Source of the DNA: an uncultured Verrucomicrobiota bacterium | GTDB lineage: Bacteria > Verrucomicrobiota > Verrucomicrobiia > Verrucomicrobiales > Verrucomicrobiaceae | Assembly: GCA_903838675.1 (NCBI GenBank) | Contig: CAILZI010000103.1 | Location: 19,318 to 83,317 of the forward strand | Reading direction: 5' to 3' | Length of the DNA stretch: 64,000 nt | In this document: positions 42,578-52,002 of the stretch, in pieces | How the letters are laid out: every line of letters starts with the position of its first letter | How positions within the stretch are numbered: the stretch's first letter is position 1 | Made by a program: the position numbers and the translations under genes | The notes under the pieces: generated by a model | The model's database searches: none | Told to the model about the DNA's origin: nothing | The model's input: only the letters and a program-made list of their open reading frames with translations

Positions 42578-43939
42578 ATGAATGACACCGCTGGACCACC
42601 CCCGCTGCCTGCTTCGAAGCCTGAACTGTCTCCGTGCTATTCACGACTGGGGGCTGTCCTGGCAATGTGTGTGATCATTTCCTGTGTGGTGTTTGTGGTT
42701 CACATGCAGTCAGCTCACAAGGCGGGTGGCGGTGCCGAGGTGCATCCGAACCGCATGCTTGAGCTGATGGCACGCTATACCGTGGGAGTGAAAGAACTGC
42801 TGCGGAGTCTGAATCAATCAGATGCAGGGCTGACGCAGCCGGTGCTGCAGGACATTTCCAAATTTTCTCGCACTGACGAGGATGCGCTGCGGCTGCTGAT
42901 TTTGAAGGGGTGGCTGAAGGATGCATGGCCTGCAGGGGCTGAATGGGACGCCATTGCTGCAAAAAATGCGGGATTGCAGGAGGATGTGAAGACGGTTCAG
43001 ATTATGCAGGCGGCGAAAGGCAAAGTGCCGGATGAGGCTTGGAAGAAATTGCAACATCGGCATGGCTGGCTGGCAGACCTGGCCCGTGCCCAGACGACGG
43101 ATGACTTGGCAAGGCAGGCCGTGGCGCAGCAAGGCGTGGGGACGGCGTTTGTTTTGATCGGCGTCAGTCTGCTGGGGATGATCGCAGCGGTGGGCGGTCT
43201 GGGGGTGTTGATTCTTGGCATCGTGCGCTGGCGCGGAGGAAAGCTCTGCCTGACAATGGCATTGCGCAGCCGCGCCGAGGGCGGTGTGCTGCTGGAGGGG
43301 TTTGCGATTTTTTTGGTGCTGTTTTTGTTTCCGCCCTGGCTGCTGCGTGTGCTTTCGGTGCCATTGCCACGGTGGGCTGCTTATGGGCCTGCTGCAATCG
43401 CCTTGATCATCGGCATGTCCTGGCCGCTGCTGCGTGGCATGCAGCGTAATCAATGGCGTGAGGCGCTGGGATTGCATCGCGGACAAGGATTGTGGCACGA
43501 GGTGGGAGCAGGTGTTCTGGGTTGGGTGGCGTCGCTGCCACTGCTGATTGTCGGGATGATCGCGGCGTCTTGGATCATGAAACTCACGGGCGAGTTTCCA
43601 ACACACCCGATTGTGGATGCTTTTGCTGGCAATGGCTGGGCGAAGTTCGGCGCGATCCTGCTGGCGGTGGTATGGGCGCCGATTTCGGAGGAGATCATGT
43701 TTCGAGGACAGCTCTTTCCTGGTTTGTCCGCGTCGCTGCGCTGGCTGCCAGGCGCGCTGCTGAGTGCGTTTGTGTTTGCCGTGATTCATCCGCAGGGCTG
43801 GGCCGGTGTGCCGGCGATCATGGTGCTGGCCTGCTCCTTTGCCTTTCTGCGCATGTGGAGGCAGAGCTTGATCGCGCCGATGACGGCCCATGCGTTGAAC
43901 AACGGGATCATGTGTGTGATGATGCTGCTGCTCTGGTAA
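42578..43939 (+). CDS. CPBP-family intramembrane metalloprotease
   Basis: A 453-residue protein with a Met-led N-terminal span (about 25-45), a long extracytoplasmic helical region, and about seven further membrane segments. The CPBP (type II CAAX protease/Abi) motifs are EEIMFRG (glutamates and Arg), FAVIHPQGW (His) and HALNNGIM (His/Asn). Such proteins are membrane proteases or bacteriocin-immunity-like proteins; the substrate is unknown. It is divergent from the CE15-like gene (81-bp gap). Confidence 0.87.
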   Translation: MNDTAGPPPLPASKPELSPCYSRLGAVLAMCVIISCVVFVVHMQSAHKAGGGAEVHPNRMLELMARYTVGVKELLRSLNQSDAGLTQPVLQDISKFSRTDEDALRLLILKGWLKDAWPAGAEWDAIAAKNAGLQEDVKTVQIMQAAKGKVPDEAWKKLQHRHGWLADLARAQTTDDLARQAVAQQGVGTAFVLIGVSLLGMIAAVGGLGVLILGIVRWRGGKLCLTMALRSRAEGGVLLEGFAIFLVLFLFPPWLLRVLSVPLPRWAAYGPAAIALIIGMSWPLLRGMQRNQWREALGLHRGQGLWHEVGAGVLGWVASLPLLIVGMIAASWIMKLTGEFPTHPIVDAFAGNGWAKFGAILLAVVWAPISEEIMFRGQLFPGLSASLRWLPGALLSAFVFAVIHPQGWAGVPAIMVLACSFAFLRMWRQSLIAPMTAHALNNGIMCVMMLLLW

Positions 43940-44242
43940 ATGGCAGATCACCCATAGGAAAGGAGGAGCCATTCGGCGGCGCCTGGGGTCAAGCACCCTG
44001 AGCCACCGCAGCCATGCACGGCAGCCGCTTGAACATTCTTCACCTGAACGGAAGGGTTGGCCGTCCTTGCTTTCGCAACTCGATTCAGAAGAGCGAATTA
44101 GCCAGCCCTTTGCATCCAGAGAGCCGAGCAAAGTTCAATTCAAAGACTGAATTGCCTGCTGTAAGGCCGGGAAACAGACATAAAAAAACCGGGCTGATTT
44201 CTCAGCCCGGTTTGGGATTCACAGGAACTCGTCCTGCATTGA
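43940..44242. other. intergenic region between convergent genes
   Basis: About 300 bp between the CPBP and amtB genes, which converge. It holds the amtB terminator at 44182-44213 and a weak 6-bp repeat (CAATTC/GAATTG) near 44137-44155. No coding frame or RNA gene can be supported. Confidence 0.6.
44182..44213 (-). terminator. intrinsic terminator of amtB
   Basis: On the minus strand AAACCGGGCTGA and TCAGCCCGGTTT form a 12-bp stem with tetraloop GAAA, ending in a run of T. It lies about 30 bp after the amtB stop. Confidence 0.9.
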
Positions 44243-45865
44243 TTAATGTTCGTAGCCTGCTTCGCCGTGATCGGAGAGATCGAGGCCGATTGCCTCTTCT
44301 TCCGGAGTTGGGCGAAGACCGACGAGGATCTTAACAACGAAGGTGATCAAAACAGTGGCGACAACCGACAGAACGATTGTGATCGCACAAGCTTTGAGCT
44401 GGGCACCGAGGATGCCGCCCTGGCCACCAGCGTCAGCGACGAGCTTGGCGAGACCGTTGGCTTTCGCGAAAGCGTTCACTTCGGTAAGGTTTCCGTTCAC
44501 CGTGCTGTTGCAGAAGAGGCCCGTCACGATGGCACCGAGGGTGCCGCCGATGCCGTGGACGCCGAAGGTGTCGAGTGCATCATCATACTTGAGGATCGGC
44601 TTGAGGAACATCACACCGATGTAAGGAACGACGCCGGCAAGGACGCCGATGATCATGGCAGACTTGGCAGTCACGAAACCAGCGGCAGGAGTGATGACGA
44701 CCAGACCGGCAACAGCACCCGAGCAGAAGCCGAGGATGGAAGGCTTGCCTTTGTGGATCTTCTCAATCACAGCCCAAACGAAGCTCGCAGTGGCAGCGGC
44801 AAGAGTGGTGGTCATGAAGGCGGCGGCAGCGATGCCGTCAGCGGCAAGAGCAGAACCGGCGTTGAATCCATACCAGCCGACCCAGAGCATTCCAGTGCCG
44901 ACCATCACCAGCACCATGCTGTGAGGAGCCATCTTTTCTTTGCCGAAGCCGGCGCGTTTGCCAAGCAGGATGCAAAGAACCAGAGCGGACCAGCCGGAGG
45001 ACATGTGAACGACCGTTCCACCAGCGAAGTCGATGGCAGGAATGGCGGCGCCGCCGTTCCAAACACCGTTCATGTAGCCGTCGAAGCCCCACACCATGTG
45101 GGCGAGAGGGAAGTAAACGATGAACATCCACAAGGTGATGAACAGCATGATGGCAGAGAACTTCATGCGCTCAGCAATGGCACCGACGATGAGGCCGGGG
45201 GTGATGATGGCAAACATGAGCTGATACATGCTGAACACGGAGAACGACGGCCAGGCGGTGTAGTTGGTGTTCGGAGCACCAGTGACACCTTCAAGGAAGA
45301 AATACTTGAAGCTGCCGAGGTAGGGAGCCCAAGAAGGAGCGCCAGTGGCTTCGTGTTCACCAAAGATCAGGGAGAAACCGACAAAGTACCAGAGGATGGT
45401 GACAAGGCCCGCACAACCGAGACACTGGGCAAGGACGGAGAGGACGTTCTTGGAACGAACCAAGCCACCGTAGAAGAGGGCGAGGCCGGGGAGCGTCATG
45501 AACAGAACCAGCGCAGCGCAAATCATGAGGAAACCGTTGTGTCCAGGACCTGCCAGACCGGCGATCTTGGATTTGAAGGGATCCTTGGCATCCGCAGCAG
45601 GGCCGGGAATGAGATTGTTGAAATACTGTTCTAGGTCTCCAACTCGTTCTTCGATGGTGGCGTCGCGCGGTCCAGCGGCAGCGGGAGCTGCAGCAGGGGC
45701 CGGGGCGGGAGCTGCCGCAGGGGCAGCCGGGGCGGGGGCGGCAGCGGGTGCCGGTGCTGCAGTCTGACCTCGGGCATCGCCGGGGTTGATTGCGAGTGTC
45801 GTGAGGGCAACTACCGCAGCAATTGCCATGCTGCGCCAGGTTCGAGTGTGGTTGATTTTCAGCAT
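44243..45865 (-). CDS. amtB: ammonium transporter
   Basis: A 540-residue Amt channel. A signal peptide-like start (AIAAVVALTTLAI) is followed by an Ala/Pro-rich stretch (residues about 33-65) and then eleven membrane helices. The twin pore histidines lie in VVHMSSGWSAL and FGVHGIGGTLG. The C-terminal tail ends GLDLSDHGEAGYEH. It brings ammonium into the cell under nitrogen limitation, normally with a GlnK/PII regulator, which is not beside it here. A sigma-54-type promoter precedes it and a terminator follows it, so it is a single-gene unit. Confidence 0.95.
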   Translation of the reverse strand: MLKINHTRTWRSMAIAAVVALTTLAINPGDARGQTAAPAPAAAPAPAAPAAAPAPAPAAAPAAAGPRDATIEERVGDLEQYFNNLIPGPAADAKDPFKSKIAGLAGPGHNGFLMICAALVLFMTLPGLALFYGGLVRSKNVLSVLAQCLGCAGLVTILWYFVGFSLIFGEHEATGAPSWAPYLGSFKYFFLEGVTGAPNTNYTAWPSFSVFSMYQLMFAIITPGLIVGAIAERMKFSAIMLFITLWMFIVYFPLAHMVWGFDGYMNGVWNGGAAIPAIDFAGGTVVHMSSGWSALVLCILLGKRAGFGKEKMAPHSMVLVMVGTGMLWVGWYGFNAGSALAADGIAAAAFMTTTLAAATASFVWAVIEKIHKGKPSILGFCSGAVAGLVVITPAAGFVTAKSAMIIGVLAGVVPYIGVMFLKPILKYDDALDTFGVHGIGGTLGAIVTGLFCNSTVNGNLTEVNAFAKANGLAKLVADAGGQGGILGAQLKACAITIVLSVVATVLITFVVKILVGLRPTPEEEAIGLDLSDHGEAGYEH

Positions 45866-45901
45866 AATTCAGGGTGTGGAATTTAACTCCGAGGCGAGTT
45901 T

Positions 45902-45918
45902 AAGCACAGGGCGTGCCA
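45902..45918 (-). promoter_or_regulatory. sigma-54 promoter of amtB
   Basis: TGGCACGCCCTGTGCTT on the minus strand fits the -24/-12 consensus (TGGCACG-N4-TTGCT) with one mismatch and exact GG-N10-GC spacing. A transcription start near 45893 would leave about 27 nt of leader before ATG at 45865. This matches the known RpoN control of ammonium transport in many bacteria. Confidence 0.75.
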
Positions 45919-45994
45919 AGTCATGTTTTGATTTTGAGGTGCTTGATTTCCATAGCCACTCAATATAAAAGCAATAAAGGTATCTGGTTTATAC

Positions 45995-46023
45995 AAAAAA
46001 AGCGGGTGGAGGACCACCCGCTT
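45995..46023 (-). terminator. intrinsic terminator after the 175-residue protein gene
   Basis: AAGCGGGTGG and CCACCCGCTT form a 10-bp stem with a 4-nt loop; on the minus strand it is followed by a run of T. It lies about 30 bp downstream of the gene ending at 46055. Confidence 0.88.
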
Positions 46024-46054
46024 CAACAAAAGCACTGTTTGGAACCGCCCCGGT

Positions 46055-46582
46055 TTATTTTTTAAACGGGCTGAGAATGATCTTTTTGAACTCTTCCGCC
46101 AATTTGGCGATGGCTTCTTTGGGCCCGGTGAGTTTCACAAAGATGTTCGACTCTCCGGCGGGTACTATCGCGGCGATGAGGGTGTAGTTTTCCCGCGGTG
46201 TTTTGGCACCCATGGGAGGGCCGTCATTGTAGGTGCCGGTAGCGGTCACAAGCGTGATTTTGCCGCTTCCGGCATCAAGCTCTTCACGTTTTGATTCAGG
46301 GGCGGGAGTAAACTGTCCCAGCCAGCGTTTCACGTTGGCTTCAGTGTCACCGCCACCGCCGGGACCTGGGAAGCTGTAAAACACGGCCTCCACCGGCTTC
46401 TCGGCACCCTCTACTTTCGCAGCCAGCGTTCCGGCGCGGAACATTCCGGTGCTTTGGATTTCAGCCCAAGGCGTGGCGAACTTGAAAGTAAGCCCGTTGA
46501 CTTCGAGCTTGCCCTCCTCGCCACGAACGACGGATGTGAGCGAAATCAAGGCGATGAGCGTGGGAATGAGGAGATATTTCAT
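46055..46582 (-). CDS. secreted hypothetical protein
   Basis: A 175-residue protein with signal peptide MKYLLIPTLIALISLTSVVR. The mature part reads like small periplasmic proteins of unknown function with the phrase PPMGAKTPRENYTLIAAIVP and a C-terminal helix KEAIAKLAEEFKKIILSPF. No catalytic motif seen. The frame is open to 46621, but the signal peptide sets the start at 46582. It lies 25 bp after the cupredoxin gene's stop, with which it forms a likely two-gene operon closed by the terminator. Confidence 0.72.
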   Translation of the reverse strand: MKYLLIPTLIALISLTSVVRGEEGKLEVNGLTFKFATPWAEIQSTGMFRAGTLAAKVEGAEKPVEAVFYSFPGPGGGGDTEANVKRWLGQFTPAPESKREELDAGSGKITLVTATGTYNDGPPMGAKTPRENYTLIAAIVPAGESNIFVKLTGPKEAIAKLAEEFKKIILSPFKK

Positions 46583-46607
46583 GGGTGTTTGTTTGGTGGA
46601 GTCTGAA

Positions 46608-47075
46608 TTATTTGGTGACATGCATCACGCCGCGCATCAGCAGCCAGTGGCCGGGGAAAGTGCACATGTAGGGGTAGTCACCAGCTTCTGCCGGGGCTGT
46701 GAATTCGATGATTTCACTCTTGTTCGGCTGTACGAGCTTGGTGTTGACGATGATGTCTGGCTTGGCCGCTTCAGGGATGTAGCTTTTAGCCATGCCTTGG
46801 GGATCCACCATCATGGCATTTGCGAGTGCACCGACGGCATCAAGCTTGCCCGGTTTGAGCAAAAGGAAATTGTGCGGCTGGGGGGCGATGCTGCCTGTGT
46901 TGTTGAGTGTGAGTTTCACCTTCTGCCCTGCGGTGACGGTGAGTTCGGTCTTGTCATAACCAAGTGGATTCTTGGAGTCAGGCTTGAGTTCGATCGTGGC
47001 CACGCTGGCATCCTGGGCCAGACCTGAGAGTGTGAAGGTTGCGATGGAAATGAGTAGGAGGCGGGTGTGCTTCAT
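46608..47075 (-). CDS. cupredoxin (azurin/auracyanin-like)
   Basis: A 155-residue exported protein (signal MKHTRLLLISIATFTLSGLA). Type-1 copper ligands have the azurin layout: His68 in PHNFLLL, then Cys138, His143 and Met147 in YMCTFPGHWLLM. It should carry single electrons in the periplasm, for example to a terminal oxidase or nitrite reductase; no such enzyme is beside it. It is divergent from the DUF1552 gene. The family is firm, the partner unknown. Confidence 0.9.
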   Translation of the reverse strand: MKHTRLLLISIATFTLSGLAQDASVATIELKPDSKNPLGYDKTELTVTAGQKVKLTLNNTGSIAPQPHNFLLLKPGKLDAVGALANAMMVDPQGMAKSYIPEAAKPDIIVNTKLVQPNKSEIIEFTAPAEAGDYPYMCTFPGHWLLMRGVMHVTK

Positions 47076-47219
47076 GTTTTTTTATGGGGGATGGGCGGGG
47101 GGGGTTCCTAATCGGGCCGTGCCGTTCCAAAATTTCAACTACTTTCGTGGCCGTTAAGTCTGGAATGCTGTTGACTGGCACGAAAGTTTCTGGCTGTTCC
47201 CGGCGTAGAAATCAGGTAC

Positions 47220-48578
47220 ATGAACGAGTTTCGCGAAACCTCCCTCGCCGCCCATTCGCTCAGCCGCCGCCAGGTATTGCGGGGGCTGGGTTCCATGATT
47301 TCACTGCCGCTGCTGGAATCATTCGGTGCGCGTGCCTTTGCTGCGACCAAACCGGCGGCCAAGCCAATGCGTGCCGCTTGGATGTACATTCCCAATGGGG
47401 TGAATGTTGAGCAATGGATGCCAACGGGAGAGGGGGCGGATTACCAGCTTTCTCCTTCGTTGAAGCAGATCGAACAGCATCGCAATGATTTTATGGTGGT
47501 CTCGGGGCTGATGCAGGATTTCGCCCGCAGCCATGGCAATGGTGGGGGTGACCATGCACGGGCCACGGCCACTTTCCTTACCGGCTGCATGCCGAAGAAA
47601 ACAGCGGGTGCAGACATTCATCTTGGCATTTCGGTGGATCAAATCGCGGCGCAAAAGATCGGCCATCTCACCCGTCTGCCTTCGCTGGAGCTGAGCACTG
47701 ATGGGCAGCGCAGTTCGGGCAAATGTGATTCCGGCTACTCCTGTGCCTACCAGTTTAACCTGGCATGGAAGAATGAGACAATGCCGATGGCCCCTGAAAT
47801 GGACCCACGTCTGGTGTTTGAGCGCATGTTTGGTCTCGGTGCCACCGCGGGCAATGGCCCTGAAGCGGCGCGCGCCAAGCGGATGCAGAAAAGCATTCTC
47901 GACACGGTGCTCGACGAAGCAAAAAGTTTGCAGGGCAAGGTGGATGCCGGAGACCGCCGCAAGCTCGACGAGTATTTTTCATCGGTGCGTGATATTGAGC
48001 AGCGCATTGAACGTGCGGAAAAGTTTTCTGCGCAGATGCCGGATGTAAAAATCCCGGAAGGCATCCCAGATTCCTACGAGGAGCACATTCGCACCATGTT
48101 TGACCTGATGGTGCTGGCTTTTCAAACAGACACCACGCGCCTTTCAACCTTCATGCTGGCGCATGATGGCAGCAACCGCAGCTTCCCTGAACTCGGCGTG
48201 CCTGACGCGCATCATTCGCTCTCACATCACCAGAGCGATCCGCAGAAGCTGGCCAAGATTGCCAAGATCGATCAGTTTTATCTGCGGCAGTTTGGCTACT
48301 TCCTCGACAAGATGAAATCAGTGAAGGAAGGCGACAGCACGCTGCTGGACAGCTCAATGATTGTTTTTGGCGGAGGCATTGGTGATGGCAACCGACATAA
48401 TCACGACAATCTGCCGATCCTGCTGGCAGGACGTGGCGGCGGCACACTGACACCCGGCAAGCGCATGCTTCTGCCAGGTGAAACACCGATGACGAACCTC
48501 TACCTCTCCCTCTTGGACCGTCTCGGTGTGCCTGCTGAGAAGGTGGGAGACAGCACGGGCAAGCTCGAAGTCAGCTGA
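47220..48578 (+). CDS. DUF1552 family Tat-exported protein
   Basis: A 452-residue protein with a twin-arginine-type start (LSRRQVLRGLGSMISLPLLE). DUF1552 features are visible: AAWMYIPNGVNVEQWMP, HGNGGGDHARATATFLTG and SLSHHQSDPQKLAKIAKIDQ. The family is restricted mainly to Planctomycetes, Verrucomicrobia and some others and is normally paired with a c-type-cytochrome DUF1592/1587 protein gene; none is present next to it here. Export across the inner membrane in folded form is inferred from the signal. Function unknown. It ends 24 bp before the convergent zinc-ribbon gene. Confidence 0.89.
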   Translation: MNEFRETSLAAHSLSRRQVLRGLGSMISLPLLESFGARAFAATKPAAKPMRAAWMYIPNGVNVEQWMPTGEGADYQLSPSLKQIEQHRNDFMVVSGLMQDFARSHGNGGGDHARATATFLTGCMPKKTAGADIHLGISVDQIAAQKIGHLTRLPSLELSTDGQRSSGKCDSGYSCAYQFNLAWKNETMPMAPEMDPRLVFERMFGLGATAGNGPEAARAKRMQKSILDTVLDEAKSLQGKVDAGDRRKLDEYFSSVRDIEQRIERAEKFSAQMPDVKIPEGIPDSYEEHIRTMFDLMVLAFQTDTTRLSTFMLAHDGSNRSFPELGVPDAHHSLSHHQSDPQKLAKIAKIDQFYLRQFGYFLDKMKSVKEGDSTLLDSSMIVFGGGIGDGNRHNHDNLPILLAGRGGGTLTPGKRMLLPGETPMTNLYLSLLDRLGVPAEKVGDSTGKLEVS

Positions 48579-48602
48579 GTTCAGGATCAGGCGTTTTCCG
48601 CT

Positions 48603-50711
48603 TCAGCGACCTGAGGGCACCATGGGTCGCTTGATCGTGTCCGGCAGGTCTGGAGCGGACTTGCGGATGCCTGGAGGCGGCATGCTGTTGGGGGATGGAG
48701 TGATGGATTTGCCACTTCGGCCATTTTTAGAAATGCCCGGTGGCAGTTCTTCCACCTCAGCGGTTTTCGGCGGTGGTACGCTGGGTTTGGGCACCATCGG
48801 AAGAGAATACCAGTGCATCTGTGGGACCGCGCTGAGTTCGACCCACTGCTGTGAGCCAAGTTTTTTCCATTCAAGTTCCACCACCGCCCACACATGGGTT
48901 TCCCATGGCAGGCGGGTTCGCAGTTCCTGGGCGAGAGCGGAGTCTTTGTCGAGGAACACGGATGCTTGGAAGGAATTGGGCGGTGCCGGGCTGATACGGA
49001 AGGCATCTTTATGATCCACATTGGGGACGCCATCATCAAAGTAATGACCTCGGATGATGCCGACATGAAAGCATGCCTTGCCGGTCATGTAGGTTTGAAA
49101 GAATTTCTCCAGCATGCGGTCTTTGAATTCCACGAAGGCGACCCAGTCCACTTTAAACCCTTCGTCCTTCTCCTCCAGCATCACCGGAACCGAAAAATCC
49201 CATGTTTTATTCTCCAGGCTGAGGATGCAGTGTTTGCCGGAACCGAGCTCGGGGTTGGGGTCCATGCGGACAAACTGAATGCGGTCCACCAAGATGGGGC
49301 CGTCCGGAGCATGGCTGTAGTAGCGCTCCATGTGGGGTTTCATCATGTCAGCACCGAGAGTGTATTTGAGACGTTCTTCGAGGGATTTGGCAAGAAGGAA
49401 TTTTTTGAGCGCTTCGACGGCAGGTTGGGCCGCAGCTGGGACGTCTTCTTCCTCAATGGTATGAGGTTGTGTCAGACTGGAGGGTGTTGCGGCCGTGGCG
49501 CCTGACGATTCAGCATTCATGGCGGGTTTGGCGGGCACTTCAAGAAGCGTGCCTGCTGCGGGTGGGGCGGGCACTTGAACGAAGCTTGTTGCCGGGGGGG
49601 GGCTGGAAGGCAGGGCTGAGGCGACCTGTGGCGCAGCTGTGGCTGACTCCATTTTTGGCGCATTCGGTTCTTGCGGATCAAAGCCAACGGTGATTGGGGC
49701 CGGGGCCGGTTTGGCCTGAGTCTCGGCGGATGATGAAGGAAGAGGAGCTGGCTTTTCGGTGGTCTCAGCCTGGGAACGCTTGGAAGATGTGCCAGGATCT
49801 GGATTGGAAAGGAGCTGCGTTGGGATGCCTGAGCCAGAATCTTCCTTGCTGGTTTCTTCAGCCGCCTCATGCCCGACAAGGCTGGGGATCAGGCCGGGGA
49901 AATAGTCTTTCAAGAGAAAGCCAACGAGTCCCAGAAACCCGAGGAGGAAAATGGCGGCGAATGCGAGCCTGATGAAATTGGTCCCGCGCGGCGCCCTCAG
50001 GCTGGCAATGCTGCGACCTGATGGAATCGGTGCGATGGGTGATGCGGACGCGGTGTCTTGTCCGAGGGGGACGCCTAGATTAAGCAAAGGGGAGCCTGTT
50101 GCATTAAGCGCATGGGTGACTGGGGAAATGGGTGGTGGCGACACATCTCTGCCAAGAAGTGACGAGCCATGCAGGTTGTTGAGCATGCCAGGCATGCCGC
50201 CTGCGCCGCCCATGGGTGCCATGTTCGGCAGTGCTGGCGCACCAGGAATAAAGCGCGATTGATTCGGCATTCCAGATCCCGAAAGCCCGACAGGCACATC
50301 GAGCGAAGCTAATGACGGCACTGCGGGCGGTGATGCCGAGGGCGAAGACCAAGGTGCCTGGCCGGTAGGAACATTGAGAGTGCTGCTGAGCGGCGCCTGG
50401 CCCGGAGCACGCTTTGGTGGCAGACCTATGTTTGAAATGGAGGTGGGCATGCCCGTTCCTGCCATCTCTCCCATCATTGGGGATGGCGCTGCTGGTGGCC
50501 AGGCTGGTGGCGTTGCTGGTGCAGGTGCTTGCGCTGCCACCGGTGGTGGAGTCCATTGGGGGAGGGCGGGCTCCGCAGGTGCAGGCGTGGGCGAGGTGAC
50601 CGTTTGCCCGCAACTCGGGCATGGACCCGTGACGCCTGCCATTTGTACAGGTACCGTCAAGACCGTGCGGCAAAAGCCGCATTGGAACTGGATCGTGTCC
50701 TGGTTCATCAC
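48603..50711 (-). CDS. zinc-ribbon, Pro-rich membrane protein
   Basis: A 702-residue protein. It starts with a zinc ribbon, CGFC (residues about 11-14) and CPSC (about 31-34), followed by about 200 Pro/Ala/Gly-rich residues, one membrane span (LAFAAIFLLGFLGLVGFLL) near residue 255, a second Pro-rich stretch, and a folded C-terminal region (about 430-640) with aromatic-rich strands (YYSHAPDGPILVDRIQFVRM). Topology suggests a cytoplasmic ribbon and an extracytoplasmic sensor. It is the third of three minus-strand genes. No known family beyond the ribbon. Confidence 0.75.
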   Translation of the reverse strand: MMNQDTIQFQCGFCRTVLTVPVQMAGVTGPCPSCGQTVTSPTPAPAEPALPQWTPPPVAAQAPAPATPPAWPPAAPSPMMGEMAGTGMPTSISNIGLPPKRAPGQAPLSSTLNVPTGQAPWSSPSASPPAVPSLASLDVPVGLSGSGMPNQSRFIPGAPALPNMAPMGGAGGMPGMLNNLHGSSLLGRDVSPPPISPVTHALNATGSPLLNLGVPLGQDTASASPIAPIPSGRSIASLRAPRGTNFIRLAFAAIFLLGFLGLVGFLLKDYFPGLIPSLVGHEAAEETSKEDSGSGIPTQLLSNPDPGTSSKRSQAETTEKPAPLPSSSAETQAKPAPAPITVGFDPQEPNAPKMESATAAPQVASALPSSPPPATSFVQVPAPPAAGTLLEVPAKPAMNAESSGATAATPSSLTQPHTIEEEDVPAAAQPAVEALKKFLLAKSLEERLKYTLGADMMKPHMERYYSHAPDGPILVDRIQFVRMDPNPELGSGKHCILSLENKTWDFSVPVMLEEKDEGFKVDWVAFVEFKDRMLEKFFQTYMTGKACFHVGIIRGHYFDDGVPNVDHKDAFRISPAPPNSFQASVFLDKDSALAQELRTRLPWETHVWAVVELEWKKLGSQQWVELSAVPQMHWYSLPMVPKPSVPPPKTAEVEELPPGISKNGRSGKSITPSPNSMPPPGIRKSAPDLPDTIKRPMVPSGR

Positions 50712-50817
50712 ATTACATCATTATGGTCAATTTCATTAATTATCATTCAAGGATTGGTTTTGACAAATTGAAGTTGGAAAAGTGTCTTACTTCTTGGTAC
50801 TTAGGAGGTGGTGGTAA

Positions 50818-52002
50818 TCAGGTATATCGGATCATTCCTCCGCCACCGCCCGTGAAAGCTCCGCCTAGCCGAGGGACCGTTTCGGATTCCGACAGCATCC
50901 AGATTCGGCGCTGTCTTCTAAGTTGAAGGAAGTGGGAAAATTGACGATAGGTGATGCCGATGAGCCCGAGGACCAGCAGGCTCCCTGAAATCCAAATCAG
51001 GACGGTGATGAGATTGGTGGAGTTTGGAACAGCGGGCGCCTTTGACTGGGTGCTGAATTCAGCCAGCGCCTGGCCTTTGTCCGTTTTGTCATCCAGATGA
51101 GACCCCAAAGCTTTTTGCAGCCAGAAAAGCCGTGTCGAAAGGTGGATGGTGTAGCGACGCAGCTGATCGTGTTCATTACTGGCTTGGAGAGACTCCTGCA
51201 GACATGCCTGGATCGTTTCACTGAGAAATTCAGCGGAGATCTGGTTATGGATGGATCTGCTGACAAACAAACGTGCCCTCCAAGGCTCCCCAAGAGGATA
51301 GACAACAAGACAGGCATCTGAAAGCAGCAGGCTGCCTGAGGCGATTTTTTCCAGTTCAGCACCCTCAGGAAGCTTCTGGTCATGCCCGATCACCAAAACG
51401 TACAACTTAATCCGTGCATCCTGGGCATGAAATCCAAGTAGGCGCATCATGTCATGATTCTGGATTTCAGGCACAAGCTGGTCCGGATCGATGAGATATT
51501 CTTTGGGCAGACTCTGTGCGCATGCCGCGAGGAACTCGGGGGGGACCTCTTTGAGCGCAGCCAGCGGCGTGGGCAGTTGCACCGGACTGGATTGACTTTG
51601 TGCTGGCAGTCCGAGGATTGCTTCGGGCAAAAGGAGCCTCATGTCCTCGACCTGCAGGCGGGGGGAGATCTCGCTGTCGTGATTGTTGAAAAAGTTATCC
51701 AGCCGAGGTCCGCTGGACAGCGGGGTATGGATGAGTTCGTTGATGTCGGAAATTGACTCGCCATTTTTCGGCGGCAGCACTTCTGAATAGCTGCCTCCCG
51801 GTAGATTGTTGCGAAATCTTTTGAGCTCTTGCTCGCTCCAGCGTGGCAGAGGCAGGGAGTGTTCCTCGGCTTTCTCAACAGGCTGCACAACATCGGCGGA
51901 CGCGACTCCTTCGCACCAGAGCATGGGGAGGATCACCGCTAGAACCAGGAGTTTGGCACGATGATCAGCAGTCACCTTTGAGTTTGGGCAAGGCTTGATC
52001 AT
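50818..52002 (-). CDS. secreted/membrane protein, TPM-neighbour of unknown function
   Basis: A 394-residue protein with an N-terminal hydrophobic segment (AKLLVLAVILPMLWC, signal or anchor) and a second span near residue 340 (LITVLIWISGSLLVLGLIGI). The region between about 190 and 300 (RIKLYVLVIGHDQKLPEGAE, LLLSDACLVVYPLG) resembles the alpha/beta pattern of TPM-type domains only loosely. The end GGAFTGGGGG with MIRYT is the Gly-rich tail often seen after TPM domains. It starts with an ATGA overlap with the zinc-ribbon/TPM-like gene, so the two are translationally coupled. Confidence 0.72.
   Translation of the reverse strand: MIKPCPNSKVTADHRAKLLVLAVILPMLWCEGVASADVVQPVEKAEEHSLPLPRWSEQELKRFRNNLPGGSYSEVLPPKNGESISDINELIHTPLSSGPRLDNFFNNHDSEISPRLQVEDMRLLLPEAILGLPAQSQSSPVQLPTPLAALKEVPPEFLAACAQSLPKEYLIDPDQLVPEIQNHDMMRLLGFHAQDARIKLYVLVIGHDQKLPEGAELEKIASGSLLLSDACLVVYPLGEPWRARLFVSRSIHNQISAEFLSETIQACLQESLQASNEHDQLRRYTIHLSTRLFWLQKALGSHLDDKTDKGQALAEFSTQSKAPAVPNSTNLITVLIWISGSLLVLGLIGITYRQFSHFLQLRRQRRIWMLSESETVPRLGGAFTGGGGGMIRYT

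Noticed and set aside
42818..44131. Long minus-strand frame opposite the CPBP gene
   Set aside because: Low-quality composition (Gln/His/Arg-rich) and no membrane spans; the plus strand has CPBP motifs.
44246..45634. Long plus-strand frame opposite amtB
   Set aside because: Shadow of the transporter, composition Asp/Glu/His-rich; no family features.
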